Assembly: GCA_001662425.1 (NCBI GenBank)
Contig: BDDC01000027.1
Span: forward strand, 95,848 to 159,847
Direction of reading: 5' to 3'
DNA: 64,000 bases
Origin: Chlamydomonas sphaeroides
Taxonomy: Eukaryota; Chlorophyta; Chlorophyceae; Chlamydomonadales; Chlamydomonadaceae
A model generated the notes under the pieces. The model did no database searches and was not told the DNA's origin. It was given only the letters and a program-made list of their open reading frames with translations. Positions 21,514 through 31,895 of this stretch are shown here, in pieces (positions within the stretch are counted from its first letter, which is position 1; each line of letters begins with the position of its first letter). Both the position numbers and the translations under genes were made by a program.

Positions 21514-24500
21514 GGGTCGCTGGCGGCTCGAGGTCGGGGCTTGGCCCAAGCGCCTGCTGCGGCTCATGCTGCTGCTGCTGCTGCGGCGGCGGCCGCTGTC
21601 GCGCCTGCTGCAGGAAGCGCGTGATGGTGGAGGCGCCGGTGGGCGCCGCCTCGAAGCGGGAGGCGGTCATGGACAGGCCCGTCACGCGCCAGCCGGGGCT
21701 GCGCAAGGGGGAAGCAGCAGGGCGGGTTGGGAGGGCTCCGCTTGTGCTGCAGCCCGCCCAGCCCAGGGGTACTATGACATGGGAAGGTGGGAGCGCAAGC
21801 CTAGCTTGTGCGCGCCAGTCCCCGGCCGCACCTTTCGGCGGCCCACTTGCGGAACAGCGCCGCCGCCTCCTCCGACACCGCCGCCGCGCTGGACCGCGGC
21901 AGGCGACCGCTGCGACTCACGGAGCCCTCGCGCCCCGGCCCGCCGCCCGCGCCTGCGCCGCCGGTCCAGGACAGCGTCAGCTGCGAGGGCAGGCGGCCGT
22001 TCTCTGCGCGGTCGCCCTCAATGCGCTCAGCCAGCTCCTCGGCCAGCTGGCCCAGCCAGTGGGTCACCTGTTGAGGGCCCGGGTTTCGTCGGTCGTTTTA
22101 GGCAAACACCACATGCTGCCAAAGGTGTGTTGGAAGATGCGTCGTGCCGTGAGATGTGTGGGGAGATGTGTCGTGCAGTAAAAAGCGGAAACCTGCACTG
22201 CAGTGGCGTTGCGCGGCGGCGGGAGCCGGCGGCGTGCTGTGATGGGGACTTGCGGTCGAGGACGAGACGCTTCAGCATGGGTGTTCCTGGCTGCTGCCGC
22301 CTGCTGCGGTACCGTCGCCAGACACCGCAGCCGCGACAATACTCGCCCGCAGCTGCCGCAGTCGCCAGCAGCTGCCGGCACTTGCCGGCTGGCCACGGCG
22401 GCGCCGCAAGGCCACTGCCGCACCGCACCGCACCTGCCGCCCAGCGCCGTCAGCGCGCGCGCGCGCCTCCGGCAGCTTCGCAGACCGTACCACGGTACGA
22501 CGCGCACGAGGAGACACACGTCGCACGTCCGACACAGCATCATGCGGCGTCGTGGCGTGTGTCAGACCGCGTGTGCCGCTCCGCCCCTGCTGCAGCGCCG
22601 GCAGCGCGCTGGCGTCGCCTGCATGGCCCTCATGTGCTGTGGCGTCTGACCCGCGGTCGAGCCGAGCCCCACATTTGGCTATGTGCGCATGCCCCTGTAC
22701 TGCTCGCTGCCCACCGCTACGCGGACCTACGTCACCAGCTCAGCGGCCCGTGCTGCTCGGCGCCAGGCCGACACAGCAGCGTGCGCCGCGGCTTGTGCGC
22801 CGCGTAGGGTCTGCATGCCAGCCCAGCACCGCACCCCGCACCTGTTGCAGCGCCGTCAGCGCGCTGGCGCCGCGAAAGGTCTTGCCGCAGCCGATGCTCT
22901 TTGGCGCCAGCCGGGGCACCACCTCGCCCTCGTCCATGCCCGCAGCCAGCCGCGCCAGCCGGGCCGCCTCCTCCTGGCCAAACAGCGACTCCAGGCGGGG
23001 AAGGGGGACGCCCCACAGCTCGCCTGCGGGTGCAGGGGGCCGGAGGAGGCGGGGGCGAGCAGCACGTGCATCGGGGCTGGGAGGCGGGGGCATGGGGGCA
23101 TGCATGGGCCATGCCCAGGAGGCTAGGGACGGGCCGCGCCGCAGCATGCGGGCGGGTCGCCGGTGTGGGAGCTGGGCCGGACGCAGGCCCCACGGACGGC
23201 GTGGCCTCGCCGCTGTGTGTGCAGTGCAGCGCTGCACGGCCTGGCATGCACGGCCCGGGCTGTGCGGCCGCTCACCCACGGTCTCCACGCCCAGCGCGGC
23301 CGCCACCTGCTCGCCCCACTTGCCGCCCAGCGAGCGCAGGCGGCCCAGCGGCAGCGGCGCCAGCAGCGCCGGCACCGCGCGGCCCAGCACCACGGTCTGC
23401 TGGTTGGGCTTGTGCAGGCCTGCGGCGGGGGGAGGGGGGCACAGCGCGGCCGGACGCCATGCACTTGCCGGGGACTGCAGCTTGTGTGCAACGTTGCAGA
23501 TGATGTTGCGGTCTATGCAAGAGCCATCGCTGCAGGGTGCCGCATGGGTGCGCTAGCTGCACGGCAGGCGAGTGTCGGGGTTAGGTGACAGCCCCCCGCC
23601 CCTGCCCTCGGCCCCGCCCAGGGCCGCCGCACCCGAGCCCAGCTTGGCGAGCAGCTTGTAGTGCGCCACGCCTGGGGCAGCGGGGAGGCAGGGAGGGAGG
23701 CAGGGAGGGAGGCAGGGAGGGAGGCAGGGAGGGAGGCGGGGAGGGAGGCAGGGAGGGAGGGAGGCAGGGAGGGAGGCGGGGAGGGAGGCAGGTAGGGAGG
23801 GAGGCAGGTAGGGAGGGAGGGAGGCAGGCAGGGAGGCAGGAAGGGAGGGAGGCAGGGGTTGGGGCGCTGCAGTTGGCGTTGGCGGCGTGGCGGTGTCCTC
23901 CAAAACCTCCCGCGCCCCCGCCTGGGGCCAGGCAGGGAGGCGGGGGCCTCGGCGGGAGGCCCTGTCGTGTCGTGCCCTAGTCGTGTCGCTGTGCACACGC
24001 ACACGCACGCCCAGCGCCTCCTGTTGCCTACTGACTGCTGCCCAGGGCCCTACTGCCCAGGGCCCTACTGCTGGGGCACGTGGCCGCCAGCTCCCGCACC
24101 AACAGCCCCAGGCACCCCTCCCACGAGAACGCAACGTCCCAAAACACACACCCTGCCCCAGCTCCCCCTGTTTACCCTCCTCCCCGCCGCACCTGCCGAG
24201 CACGTGTACCCCAGCTCCCTGGTGACCGCCGCCCGCAGCTCCGACACCACCAGCGCCCCCGCCAGCAGCAGCCGCTCGTGCGGGTCCCACGCAGCCGCCG
24301 GCCGCCGCCAGAAAGCCCGCAGCCTGGCGTCGGCGGCGCGCCGCGCCGCAGCGGCGGCGTCAGCCGGGCTGGCGGCGCCGGGGGTCATGACGGTGGCGGT
24401 GGAGGTGACGGCGGCGGCGGTGCTGGGGTCGGGGTTGGCTGTGGGTGTGGCCGGGGAGGATGGCGAGCGGGCTGCGGGAGGTGGCGGCTGCGAGCTGTCT

Positions 24501-25007
24501 GGCGGCTGCGGGGCAGCGGCAGCGGCGTCACCGGGTCCATCCTCGGCGTCGACGTCGACGTCGTCCTCCGCCGCCGCTGCCGCGGCGGCGGCGGCGGCCC
24601 CCTGCAGCATCGCCTGCGCCTCCTCGCCCTCCTGTGGCATCGGCACCGGCCACGCGCAGGCAGCCGTCGCATCTTGGTTGATGGAGTCGATAGAGTACGT
24701 CAAGATGAGTCGTCGAAGTATCGACAGAATCAAGCGAAGGTACGAGGCCTGACTGCGGGTCATGCGCATGTAGGGCTGCATGCAGCATGTATCGTCAACG
24801 GGCCTTCAGCTATCCCAGCCAGCCCGCTGCGGCCCCCCTGGGCCACCTGGGCCATCCACGCCAACAGCACGTACGGCATGTACGGTATGTACGACATGTA
24901 CGGCATGTGTCGCGCACGCAGCACCGCCCGTGACGCCCCACCTCAAGCCCGACGACGTGCCAGCCCTCCAGCGACCGGGGCGGCTCGGGCAGCCCGGCGG
25001 GTTCGCC

Positions 25008-25038
<31 letters not shown>

Positions 25039-27317
25039 CCGTCAGCAGACGACACGGAGCCGGCGGGCGAGCTCAGCCCCAGGGCCTGGGCTGGTCTGAG
25101 CACGGGGCACAGGTTATGCGGGAGCGAGGGCACGTGTCAAACCGGGCTTCCTGTTGTGTGCGTTTAGCAGCATAGCAGGCCCCAAACAGCAGGCCCCAAA
25201 CAGCAGGCCCCTGCGTGCCTACCTGTCGCCTGCATCCAGCGCCGCCAGTAGCCGGGCCGCCGCCTCGCTGACGTCCAGATAGGCCTCGTCAATGGAGGCG
25301 CGTTCGTACACCGCGCCGCCAGGGCCGCCCAGCCGCGACAGCACGGCCGCCACCTGGCGTGGGGGTGGGTTGGAGTTGACGGGGAGGGACACGCACGCAG
25401 GGAGTGTAACAGTGGGAGGGAGCCGGTGTGGAGTGCAGGGATGAGCCGGGAGCGGGCGCTCCACTGCAAGGCGCAGGGAGGGTGTCCTGGGCTGCTCGCC
25501 GCGGGCGCACGGTTTCGCGTCCGCAACCCCGTGGACATGTTCCCAGCGGGGGTGCTAGGTGTGTGCAGGGGGTGAGCCCGGCCGCTGCCGATGCGTTGTA
25601 TGAGCACACACAGTGCATGTGTATGCAAGAACAAGAAGCCAGAGGTGAGGGGGCTCGATGCATGGCCCCCACCTGCGCGCCCGCCTGGCGGTAGATGGTG
25701 AGGTCGGCCTTGCCGTGGGCGGTGGGCACCTGGGAGGGCGGGAGGGCAGCGGCGCGGAGGCAGCAGCGGGGAGGCGAGGGGGCGTGAACGTGGGCGCCTG
25801 GGGGCGAGAGGTGGGGTAGCGGGAGAGGAGGAGGGTGGCGGGAGGGGCCCCATCAGTTGGGGAAGCGCCGCAGGGGTGGGTGTTGCTTGCCGCCTGGCCA
25901 CCCGGCCCCCCGGGGGGGCGCGAAGGTAGCCGGCGATGGTCCCCACCTCGCCACCTGGCGGCCGCCCCGCTGGCAGCTGCAGTCACGCCACCCCCTGCCT
26001 GCCTCCTCTCGCAGCGCGCAGGTGCTGAGTTCGTGCCAGTGGGGTGCGCCAGTGCCGGGTGTGTTCATAACAATCAACATGCACCGATGCAGCTGGTGCT
26101 GGTGTGTGCGCCAGCACCAGCTGCATCGGTGCCCTGGGTGGCGTAGTTAACTGCTTGTGCAGCAACGCACAAGACGCCGAGACACACGGCTGCGCGCCAC
26201 CTGCATCAGCTGCAGGTGGGGGGGCCTGCCTGCCGCGTCTTGCCTGCGAATTGAACGTGAAATGCACTACGCATGCTACGATAATATCAGCTTACATAGC
26301 TCAATTAGCATGTGCTGCTATGAGACGTGGCCGGGGCGCACCTGCACGAGCTGCAGGTTGGGGCAGGCCTGCCTCGCCTGCTGCCCGCTCATGTTGCTGG
26401 GTGGGAGGGGAGGGGAGAGGGAGGCAGGCAGCAGGGAGGGGTGGGGGCATGGCACGTCTGGGCAATAACCTATGTGGGTCAGCCGCGACGGCTACGGATG
26501 CGGAGCCACGCGTGCGCACGCGCACCCGGTGCACTCCGTACGGCACCCACCGTTTGACGCCGTACTTGCGCGCCTCGTACGACACGGCGATGAGCGAGCC
26601 GTTGGAGTCGTTAAAGATGCGCGGGTCCTGGAGGGAGGGGCCGGGGGTCGCGGGGTGAGAGGGCAGGGGCGCTGGCAGGGCGGCCGGCGCGGTAGAGGCA
26701 GCCGGGGCTGCAGCCCTCGGCCCCGGCCTGCCCGCGCAGTAGCCAGGTCTCTACCGCCTGTGTGACCGTGGGCTTGCCGTCTGGCCGGCCCCCGACACGC
26801 CCCACCTCTTGCTGCCTCGCCCCGGGGTGTGCCTGCTGCGCAGCCTGGCATGGGAAATGCGTGCCCTGACGCCCCCGCGCCCCGCACTGCCCGTCCCTGC
26901 CCGAGGGCCGCAAGGGATGTTGCGCCCCTTCCTGTGCCAGCTGCTGCCGTGCGCCAGCGTGTGCGTGGCATGACAGTACGACGACACGGGGGCCCGCGAC
27001 CCGGCGTGCGCGCGTGCTCGCCTCGGGCCGCAGCGCGGTCTTGAGGGCCTCCGTGTCGTATGGGTTGTACTGCATGACGGCAACCGGCTGGCCGCGGAGC
27101 TGCGGGTTGCGGCAGATCTCGACCTGAGGGGCACCCGCAGGTGGGGACCGGGAAGCGGGGAGAGGGCTCGGGTTACAAGCGTGTTCGGGGCAGGGCGTTG
27201 GCGCGCGATAGGTCGCTGAACGTGCAGCGCGATCAGCACCTGAGCGTAGAAGGCGTCCAAGTCGACATGGGCCACGACTCGCGCGCGAGAGACGTGAGGG
27301 ACGTGCGGGCTTTGCAT
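19503..27317 (-). CDS. POLH: DNA polymerase eta (Y-family translesion polymerase)
   Basis: Fourteen exons: complement(join(19503..19748,19880..21698,21832..22067,22842..23023,23276..23419,23633..23671,24193..24631,24942..25095,25223..25353,25673..25729,26342..26396,26551..26627,27022..27123,27240..27317)), 1252 residues, all phases consistent. It bypasses UV photoproducts at stalled forks. Catalytic motifs are HVDLDAFYAQ (metal ligand Asp19) and RASIDEAYLDVS (Asp145, Glu146). Finger and thumb motifs include SLIAVSYEARKYGVKR, LGYTCSAG, AHYKLLAKLGSG, LHKPNQQTVV and PKSIGCGKTF. The little finger follows (THWLGQLAEELAERI to SMTASRF). A low-complexity region of about 550 residues leads to a UBM ubiquitin-binding motif (ELPPDIQQEV, split by the last intron) and a degenerate PIP box (QADIRRFS, 1229-1236). 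Intron 2 uses a GC donor. The catalytic core has an acidic/Ala-rich insertion in exon 8. The exon 8 start is the least certain junction. Confidence 0.95.
23676..23862. repeat. Minisatellite (GGGAGGGAGGCA)n in POLH intron 9
   Basis: An imperfect 12-bp repeat of about 15 units. On the coding (minus) strand it is a polypyrimidine tract (CCCTCCCTGCCT)n immediately before the acceptor of the 39-base exon 23633-23671. The G-rich strand could form quadruplexes. Confidence 0.9.
26081..26132. repeat. Perfect 22-bp inverted repeat in POLH intron 5
   Basis: Bases 26081-26102 (GCACCGATGCAGCTGGTGCT...) are exactly complementary to 26111-26132, with an 8-base loop (TGTGTGCG). It adjoins a 25-bp motif (26055-26080) that recurs in an intron of paralogue B. 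It may be a remnant of a small mobile element or an RNA hairpin. Confidence 0.85.
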
Positions 27318-27650
27318 GGACGCCGACCGGCCGTTAGGGCTCAGCGCTCCGCGACTCCAGGGGCGTTATTGCGTTGCGTTATCTGCTGCGCTGCACGGTC
27401 CTGGCGCGCTTGGGCAGCGCATTTGACTAGCCCGATCGGAGTCCCCGCGAGTAGGGTGCGTGTCAGGCGACTGCCCCAAGCACAGTACTTTTACAAACTA
27501 TAGTGCATTGTTGAAACATATATTGTACAAGTTAACACTTCTAATCAGTGCGTGCACGGTCCAGCTGCTTTCATTTGCCCATTCCTTTTCGACCGAACGA
27601 TTACGCTGCTTGTCTAGAAGCTGTGACTAGTGTCATCGTAGCAAGCTAGG
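27318..27650. promoter_or_regulatory. Divergent promoter region, POLH (-) and SPCS2 (+)
   Basis: Only 333 bases separate the two start codons. The sequence at 27495-27545 is strikingly AT-rich for this window (CATATATTGTACAAGTTAAC), consistent with core promoter or origin-like sequence. No specific factor site is claimed. Confidence 0.55.
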
Positions 27651-29221
27651 ATGGGTCGATCAAAGCCAGCGGCGAAGGCCCCTGCTGCGCCCAAGCCAGT
27701 CGCTGCGGAGGATGTTCCAGAGCCCTATAAGGTGTCAAACTTATATGAGGCGGGGGCGCTCAAGGCAATGCTCGACGAGGTTGCCAGAGAGGTGCGCATG
27801 GGCATCGCAGCTCAACATGATCTGTTGCGCTCACGCAAGGACGTTGCTGCAGGTCGTGCTTGACCAGGGCCACGAAGAGGACGTGATGATCTCCAACATC
27901 AAGATTGGCCTGGGCCTTGCCGCGTGAGTCGGCGGGGCCGCTGCTGCCAGCAGCTGCGCCTACGGGCCCCTCGCCCTGCCCCACCATTCCAACAACGCCT
28001 CCCTCGCGTCAATCCCCTTACCAACCCTCCTCCCCACCATCTTCTCATCCCGTAGCATTGGCATGGCGCTGCTAGCCCAGTTCGGGCCGGGGAAGTTCCC
28101 CGGCAACTGGTGGATGGTGTTCTCGTGCGTGGCCGCCTACATCTTGCTCACGCTAGCCATGAACGTGTACAGCTACAAGGTCGAGGGCGACGCCTTCCTC
28201 GTAACGAAGCCCTTCAAGGTGCGGACTCGCTAGCGCGGAGGATGCTGATGCCCTCCATGTTGCCTGGCCGGCCGCAACGTGCGGCGAGCCGCAGGCTGGA
28301 GAGGCGCCGACCCCTCGGCCAGTCCTACCGCCTTCACTAGCACCGCCGCGGCTGGGGCGCAAGCGCAGGATGCGAGCCGCGGCTGCGCTTCTGCAAGCGC
28401 CTGGGCCTCAATGCCCCGGTTCGACCCTTGCCTTCAACCGATCCTGGGGCTGAACGAGCCCGCTGGCTGGTGCCCGCTCGGCGGGAGAGAGCCCAGGGAA
28501 CCAACACTTCGGGCTGCTGCCAAGCCTGCGGCTCGCGGGTGCCTCTCGCCCCCCTGCAGGGCGGCCAGGGGCTGCGGCTGTCGTCCCGGCTAAGCCGGTC
28601 GTGTGAAGAGTACGTCCTCGCCATCGCCGACCGGGCCGACCCCGCCATGTGGGTCGGGGCAGGGGCCGGACGCAGCAGCAGCGGCCTAGGCAGCGTGTCA
28701 GCCCCCAGGGTGTACGGCGACGAGGCCGGCAGCGGAGCCTGGACGCATGGCATGAGCGATCCTGCGGGACTCTGCTGCCTCCAAAAGCTCGCGCGCCAGC
28801 CCGGCAGAGTCGCTGCCTGGCTGCCTGTCAAGCAACCCTGCGTGTAGCGGTGGCGACCGCAGCCTAGGCTTTCCCGGCATCTCCGAGGATACTCAGCATT
28901 CAGCCAGCTGGGAGCCGTACCGGGCTTTGCACGGGCCGTGACTCGCACCTTGGCCCCAGTGGGCACCTTGCAGCGGGGTGCAGGGCTTCTTGGGGCCGCA
29001 GCGACCCCTGAACTCGCCTGCCATGCCCTCACGCTTCCTGCCCGCGCCGCCCCGCCCGCCCTCCGCCGCATGCCAGCGAGGTGGAGGGCTCCTTCCGGGT
29101 GCCCGAGTACTTCCACGAGGACGGCTACCTGGCGGACGCCGGCTGGCGGGCGGCGGTGGAGAAGCTGGCGGCGCAGTTTGGGTCGGCGCGCGAGGGCGCC
29201 GCCTCCAAAAAGAACAACTGA
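27651..29221 (+). CDS. SPCS2: Signal peptidase complex subunit 2 (SPC25)
   Basis: The model is join(27651..27791,27853..27923,28056..28218,28560..28709,29081..29221), 221 residues, close to the family's usual 220-230. Phases agree. SPCS2 is a non-catalytic ER membrane subunit of the complex that removes signal peptides. The N terminus is a Lys/Ala/Pro-rich cytosolic tail, followed by the conserved YKVSNLYEAGALKAMLDE-type region. Two membrane spans follow: residues 63-80 (IKIGLGLAAIGMALLAQF) and 89-107 (WWMVFSCVAAYILLTLAMN). The C-terminal half is beta-rich and cytosolic (LRLSSRLSRSCEEYVLAI, FRVPEYFHEDGYLADAGW), as in SPC25, and ends in a Lys/Asn tail. The last acceptor was chosen at 29080 because it keeps phase. 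It shares a short divergent promoter with POLH. A TGTAA lies about 450 bases downstream. Confidence 0.92.
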
Positions 29222-30060
29222 CTGCTGCGGCGGGACAGCGCCGCGACCAGCTGCTGAGCGGCCAAGGGAAGGCGGACGGCGGCGGCGTTGGTGCAGGGTT
29301 AGGCTGGTGCTGGGTTAGGCTGGTGCTGGTGCAGGGGCGCACGGTGGGGGGGCGTGTGCTCAGGCGTGCCGCGGCGAGGCAGAGGCTGTGGCGGCGGTGA
29401 GCAGGCTGGCGCTGATGCAGGTGTGCGGTGGTGGTGGCGCAGTGGAGGTCCGGGAGCCTGGTGGATGTTGGAACGGTGGGCGGACGCGACGGTGATACCC
29501 CACAGCGCCCGCATGCGCCAGGCCACCATCCGGGCCGTGGGGCCGCAGCGGCCTGCTGCTCGGGTCGGCCGTTGAAGGTTGAACCGCCGTTGCACGGCTG
29601 TGAGCTGTGCGTGCGTGCGGTACCCGGGTGCCCGGTCGCCGCCTGCCGCCTGTCCTGCCTGGGCTTGTGTAAGACGGACGATGACGTGGTGCGTGTGCGC
29701 AGCGCAGCGCAGGGGCTGCTTCTTGGGGCAGACGGATGGGGTCCATGGACCACAGCAGTTGGTGTCGTCGAGTTGGTTGAATGGCGGCGCCAGGGGCCAG
29801 CTGCGAGGGGTCAACTTCATCATGCGTGCTTGGGATAGGCTGGCAGCTTAGTTGCTGTACTTCGGGTATTCCTGGATGTGGAAAGTTGGGGGGTCGCAAA
29901 CTGGGGGAACCAGCGCGTGTAAGCGTGTCACTTGGTATCTGCCAGCGTGTTTTCGGGACAAAGAAACATACTCATGTCATTTGCAGCATACAGTCACATA
30001 CACAGCACACCATGATATAATCATTTTGCTTAGGACGCCCCCGAGCGTTAGGTCTTCGCG
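29222..30060. other. SPCS2 3' region and ankyrin-gene upstream region
   Basis: No gene is supported. The left part is G-rich. The last 150 bases before the ATG at 30061 are AT-richer (CACCATGATATAATCATTTTGC), likely the promoter of the next gene. Confidence 0.55.
29668..29672 (+). promoter_or_regulatory. Candidate TGTAA poly(A) signal for SPCS2
   Basis: A sense-strand TGTAA lies about 450 bases after the SPCS2 stop. A second copy near 29918 is an alternative. Confidence 0.4.
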
Positions 30061-31851
30061 ATGGCGCAAGCCGAATGTTGTTCGCCTCTGCCCTTTGACG
30101 TGCTTGACCGGGTCGTCGCGCTGCTGCCACCCAACGACATACCTCTAGACATACGACCGCTGTCTCGCGCTACCGCACAGCGCTACCACACCCACACAAC
30201 CGTCCGCATCTGGCTGCCCATCCCGACACACGCCTTCCTCGCCCGCTTTACGCAGCCCAGCGGCGGCCCCTCCCCCGCCCTTGCCGCCCTCTCCTTCCAC
30301 GATCGCCAGCGCCTCATCACCCTCACCGCCACCACCGACGTCGTCCCCAACCTCGCCGCGGCAGTCGCCGCAGCCGCCATCCCCATCCCACCCTCCGCGC
30401 TCCCCTCCGCCGCTGGCGCCGGCGCCTTGCTCGCGGCCGACTGGCTCATCAACGCCGGCGCTCCCTCTCCCGCCAGCTCCGATGACGCGCCGCTCACCGC
30501 CGCCGCGCGCGCTGGCAGCGTCGATGCCTGCGAGTGGGCCCTATCGCAGTTGGCCCCGGGCTTCGAGTGGTCCTGGGACGCCGTGTATGCGGCCCTGGCC
30601 TCCAGCCAGCCGCCTAGCTTCGTCGCGTGGCTGATCTCGCGGCGGCCGCCCGAGCACCGGCGGCCGCCCGACGCCGCGACGCTGCTGCGCTCCGCCGCGT
30701 CGGGCTGCCCGCTGGCGCTGCTGCAGCGGCTGCATGCCGAGTGGCTGCCGCCAGACGACGGCGCCGCCGCTGCTGCGGCGGCGGCGCCGCCGGCAGTGAC
30801 GGCGCCGCCGGGGTCAGGTGCCGCCGAGGAGGAGTGGCCGCCGGGGCTGCTGTCCCGGGGCTCGGCGCCGCCGGCGGCGCCTCTGAGCGAGTGGGACAAG
30901 GGCGCGGTGCTGGGGGCGGCGGCGGCCAGCGGCACGCCCGACTGGCAGGTGCGGCCCGCGTAAGGGGCCGAGTTATGTGGCCCTGGCTTGGTGCGCAGGG
31001 CCCTGTCGAAACACCCCTGGACATGTCCCAGTTGCGAACATGGCGGGAGGACCCTGTGGAGGCCCCTGTGTAGGTCCCCAGTGGCGTGTTGCGCGAGCAG
31101 CGCCCCCTGCCCCCTGCCCGCTTGGCCCCCAACCCTAGCGCCCCTGCCCCCTGCCCGCTTGGCCCCCAACCCCAGCGCCCCTGCCCGCTGCCCGCTTGGC
31201 CCCCAACCCTACCCGCAGGCCAAGGTGGGGTGGCTGGAGGCGAGGGGCTACCCGCGCTGGGCTAGCTGCGACCTGGCGGGTGAGGCCGGGGTCCGTCGTG
31301 GAGGACTGCACCGTAGTCGTCACAGGATTCAAAGGGAGGATTCATGGGCCGGCCGTGGCCTGGAGAGTTAGGCCGGCGTGCGCTGTGGCAATCGCATGTC
31401 GACTATGCTCCTGTGGAAACATAGCTATGTGCTCCGTGCATGTGGAAGAGCGGTGGGACGGCTACGCCCTGGGTCGGATGGGGCAGGGGTGCTGGCTGGT
31501 GGAGGGCAGGCAGCATGGGGGGAGGCGAGCGGCGAGCAAAGAGGCGGGGAGCGGGGATGCCCGGTAGAGGGTCCGTGGCCGCTCTGGCCAGAGGCCGGAG
31601 GTCTGGGCAGACTGCTCAATGCCAGCGGCGCGCCTCTGCCCTGCCACCTGCACTGCCCAACTCCTGACGACCTTTGCCTGCCGCCCGCTATGCGCAGCCT
31701 CCGCCGGCAGCGCCAGCGCCAGCTCCCTGCCCCGCTTGGCCTGGCTCCACGGCCGAGGTCACCCCGCCGGCGTCACGACGCTCGGCGCTGCGGCGGCGCG
31801 GGGCGACCTGCCGTCGCTGTTGTGGCTGCTGGAGCAGGGGCGCGCCGCAGC

Positions 31852-31895
<44 letters not shown>

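Noticed and set aside
19310..21706. A 798-codon open frame read as one protein to 19310
   Set aside because: After 19880 the frame leaves the UBM motif. Splicing to 19748 completes ELPPDIQQEV and gives a stop at 19503, so the longer frame is intron read-through.
23676..23862. Regular repeats taken as a CRISPR array
   Set aside because: There are no unique spacers, the unit is 12 bp and it lies in a eukaryotic intron.
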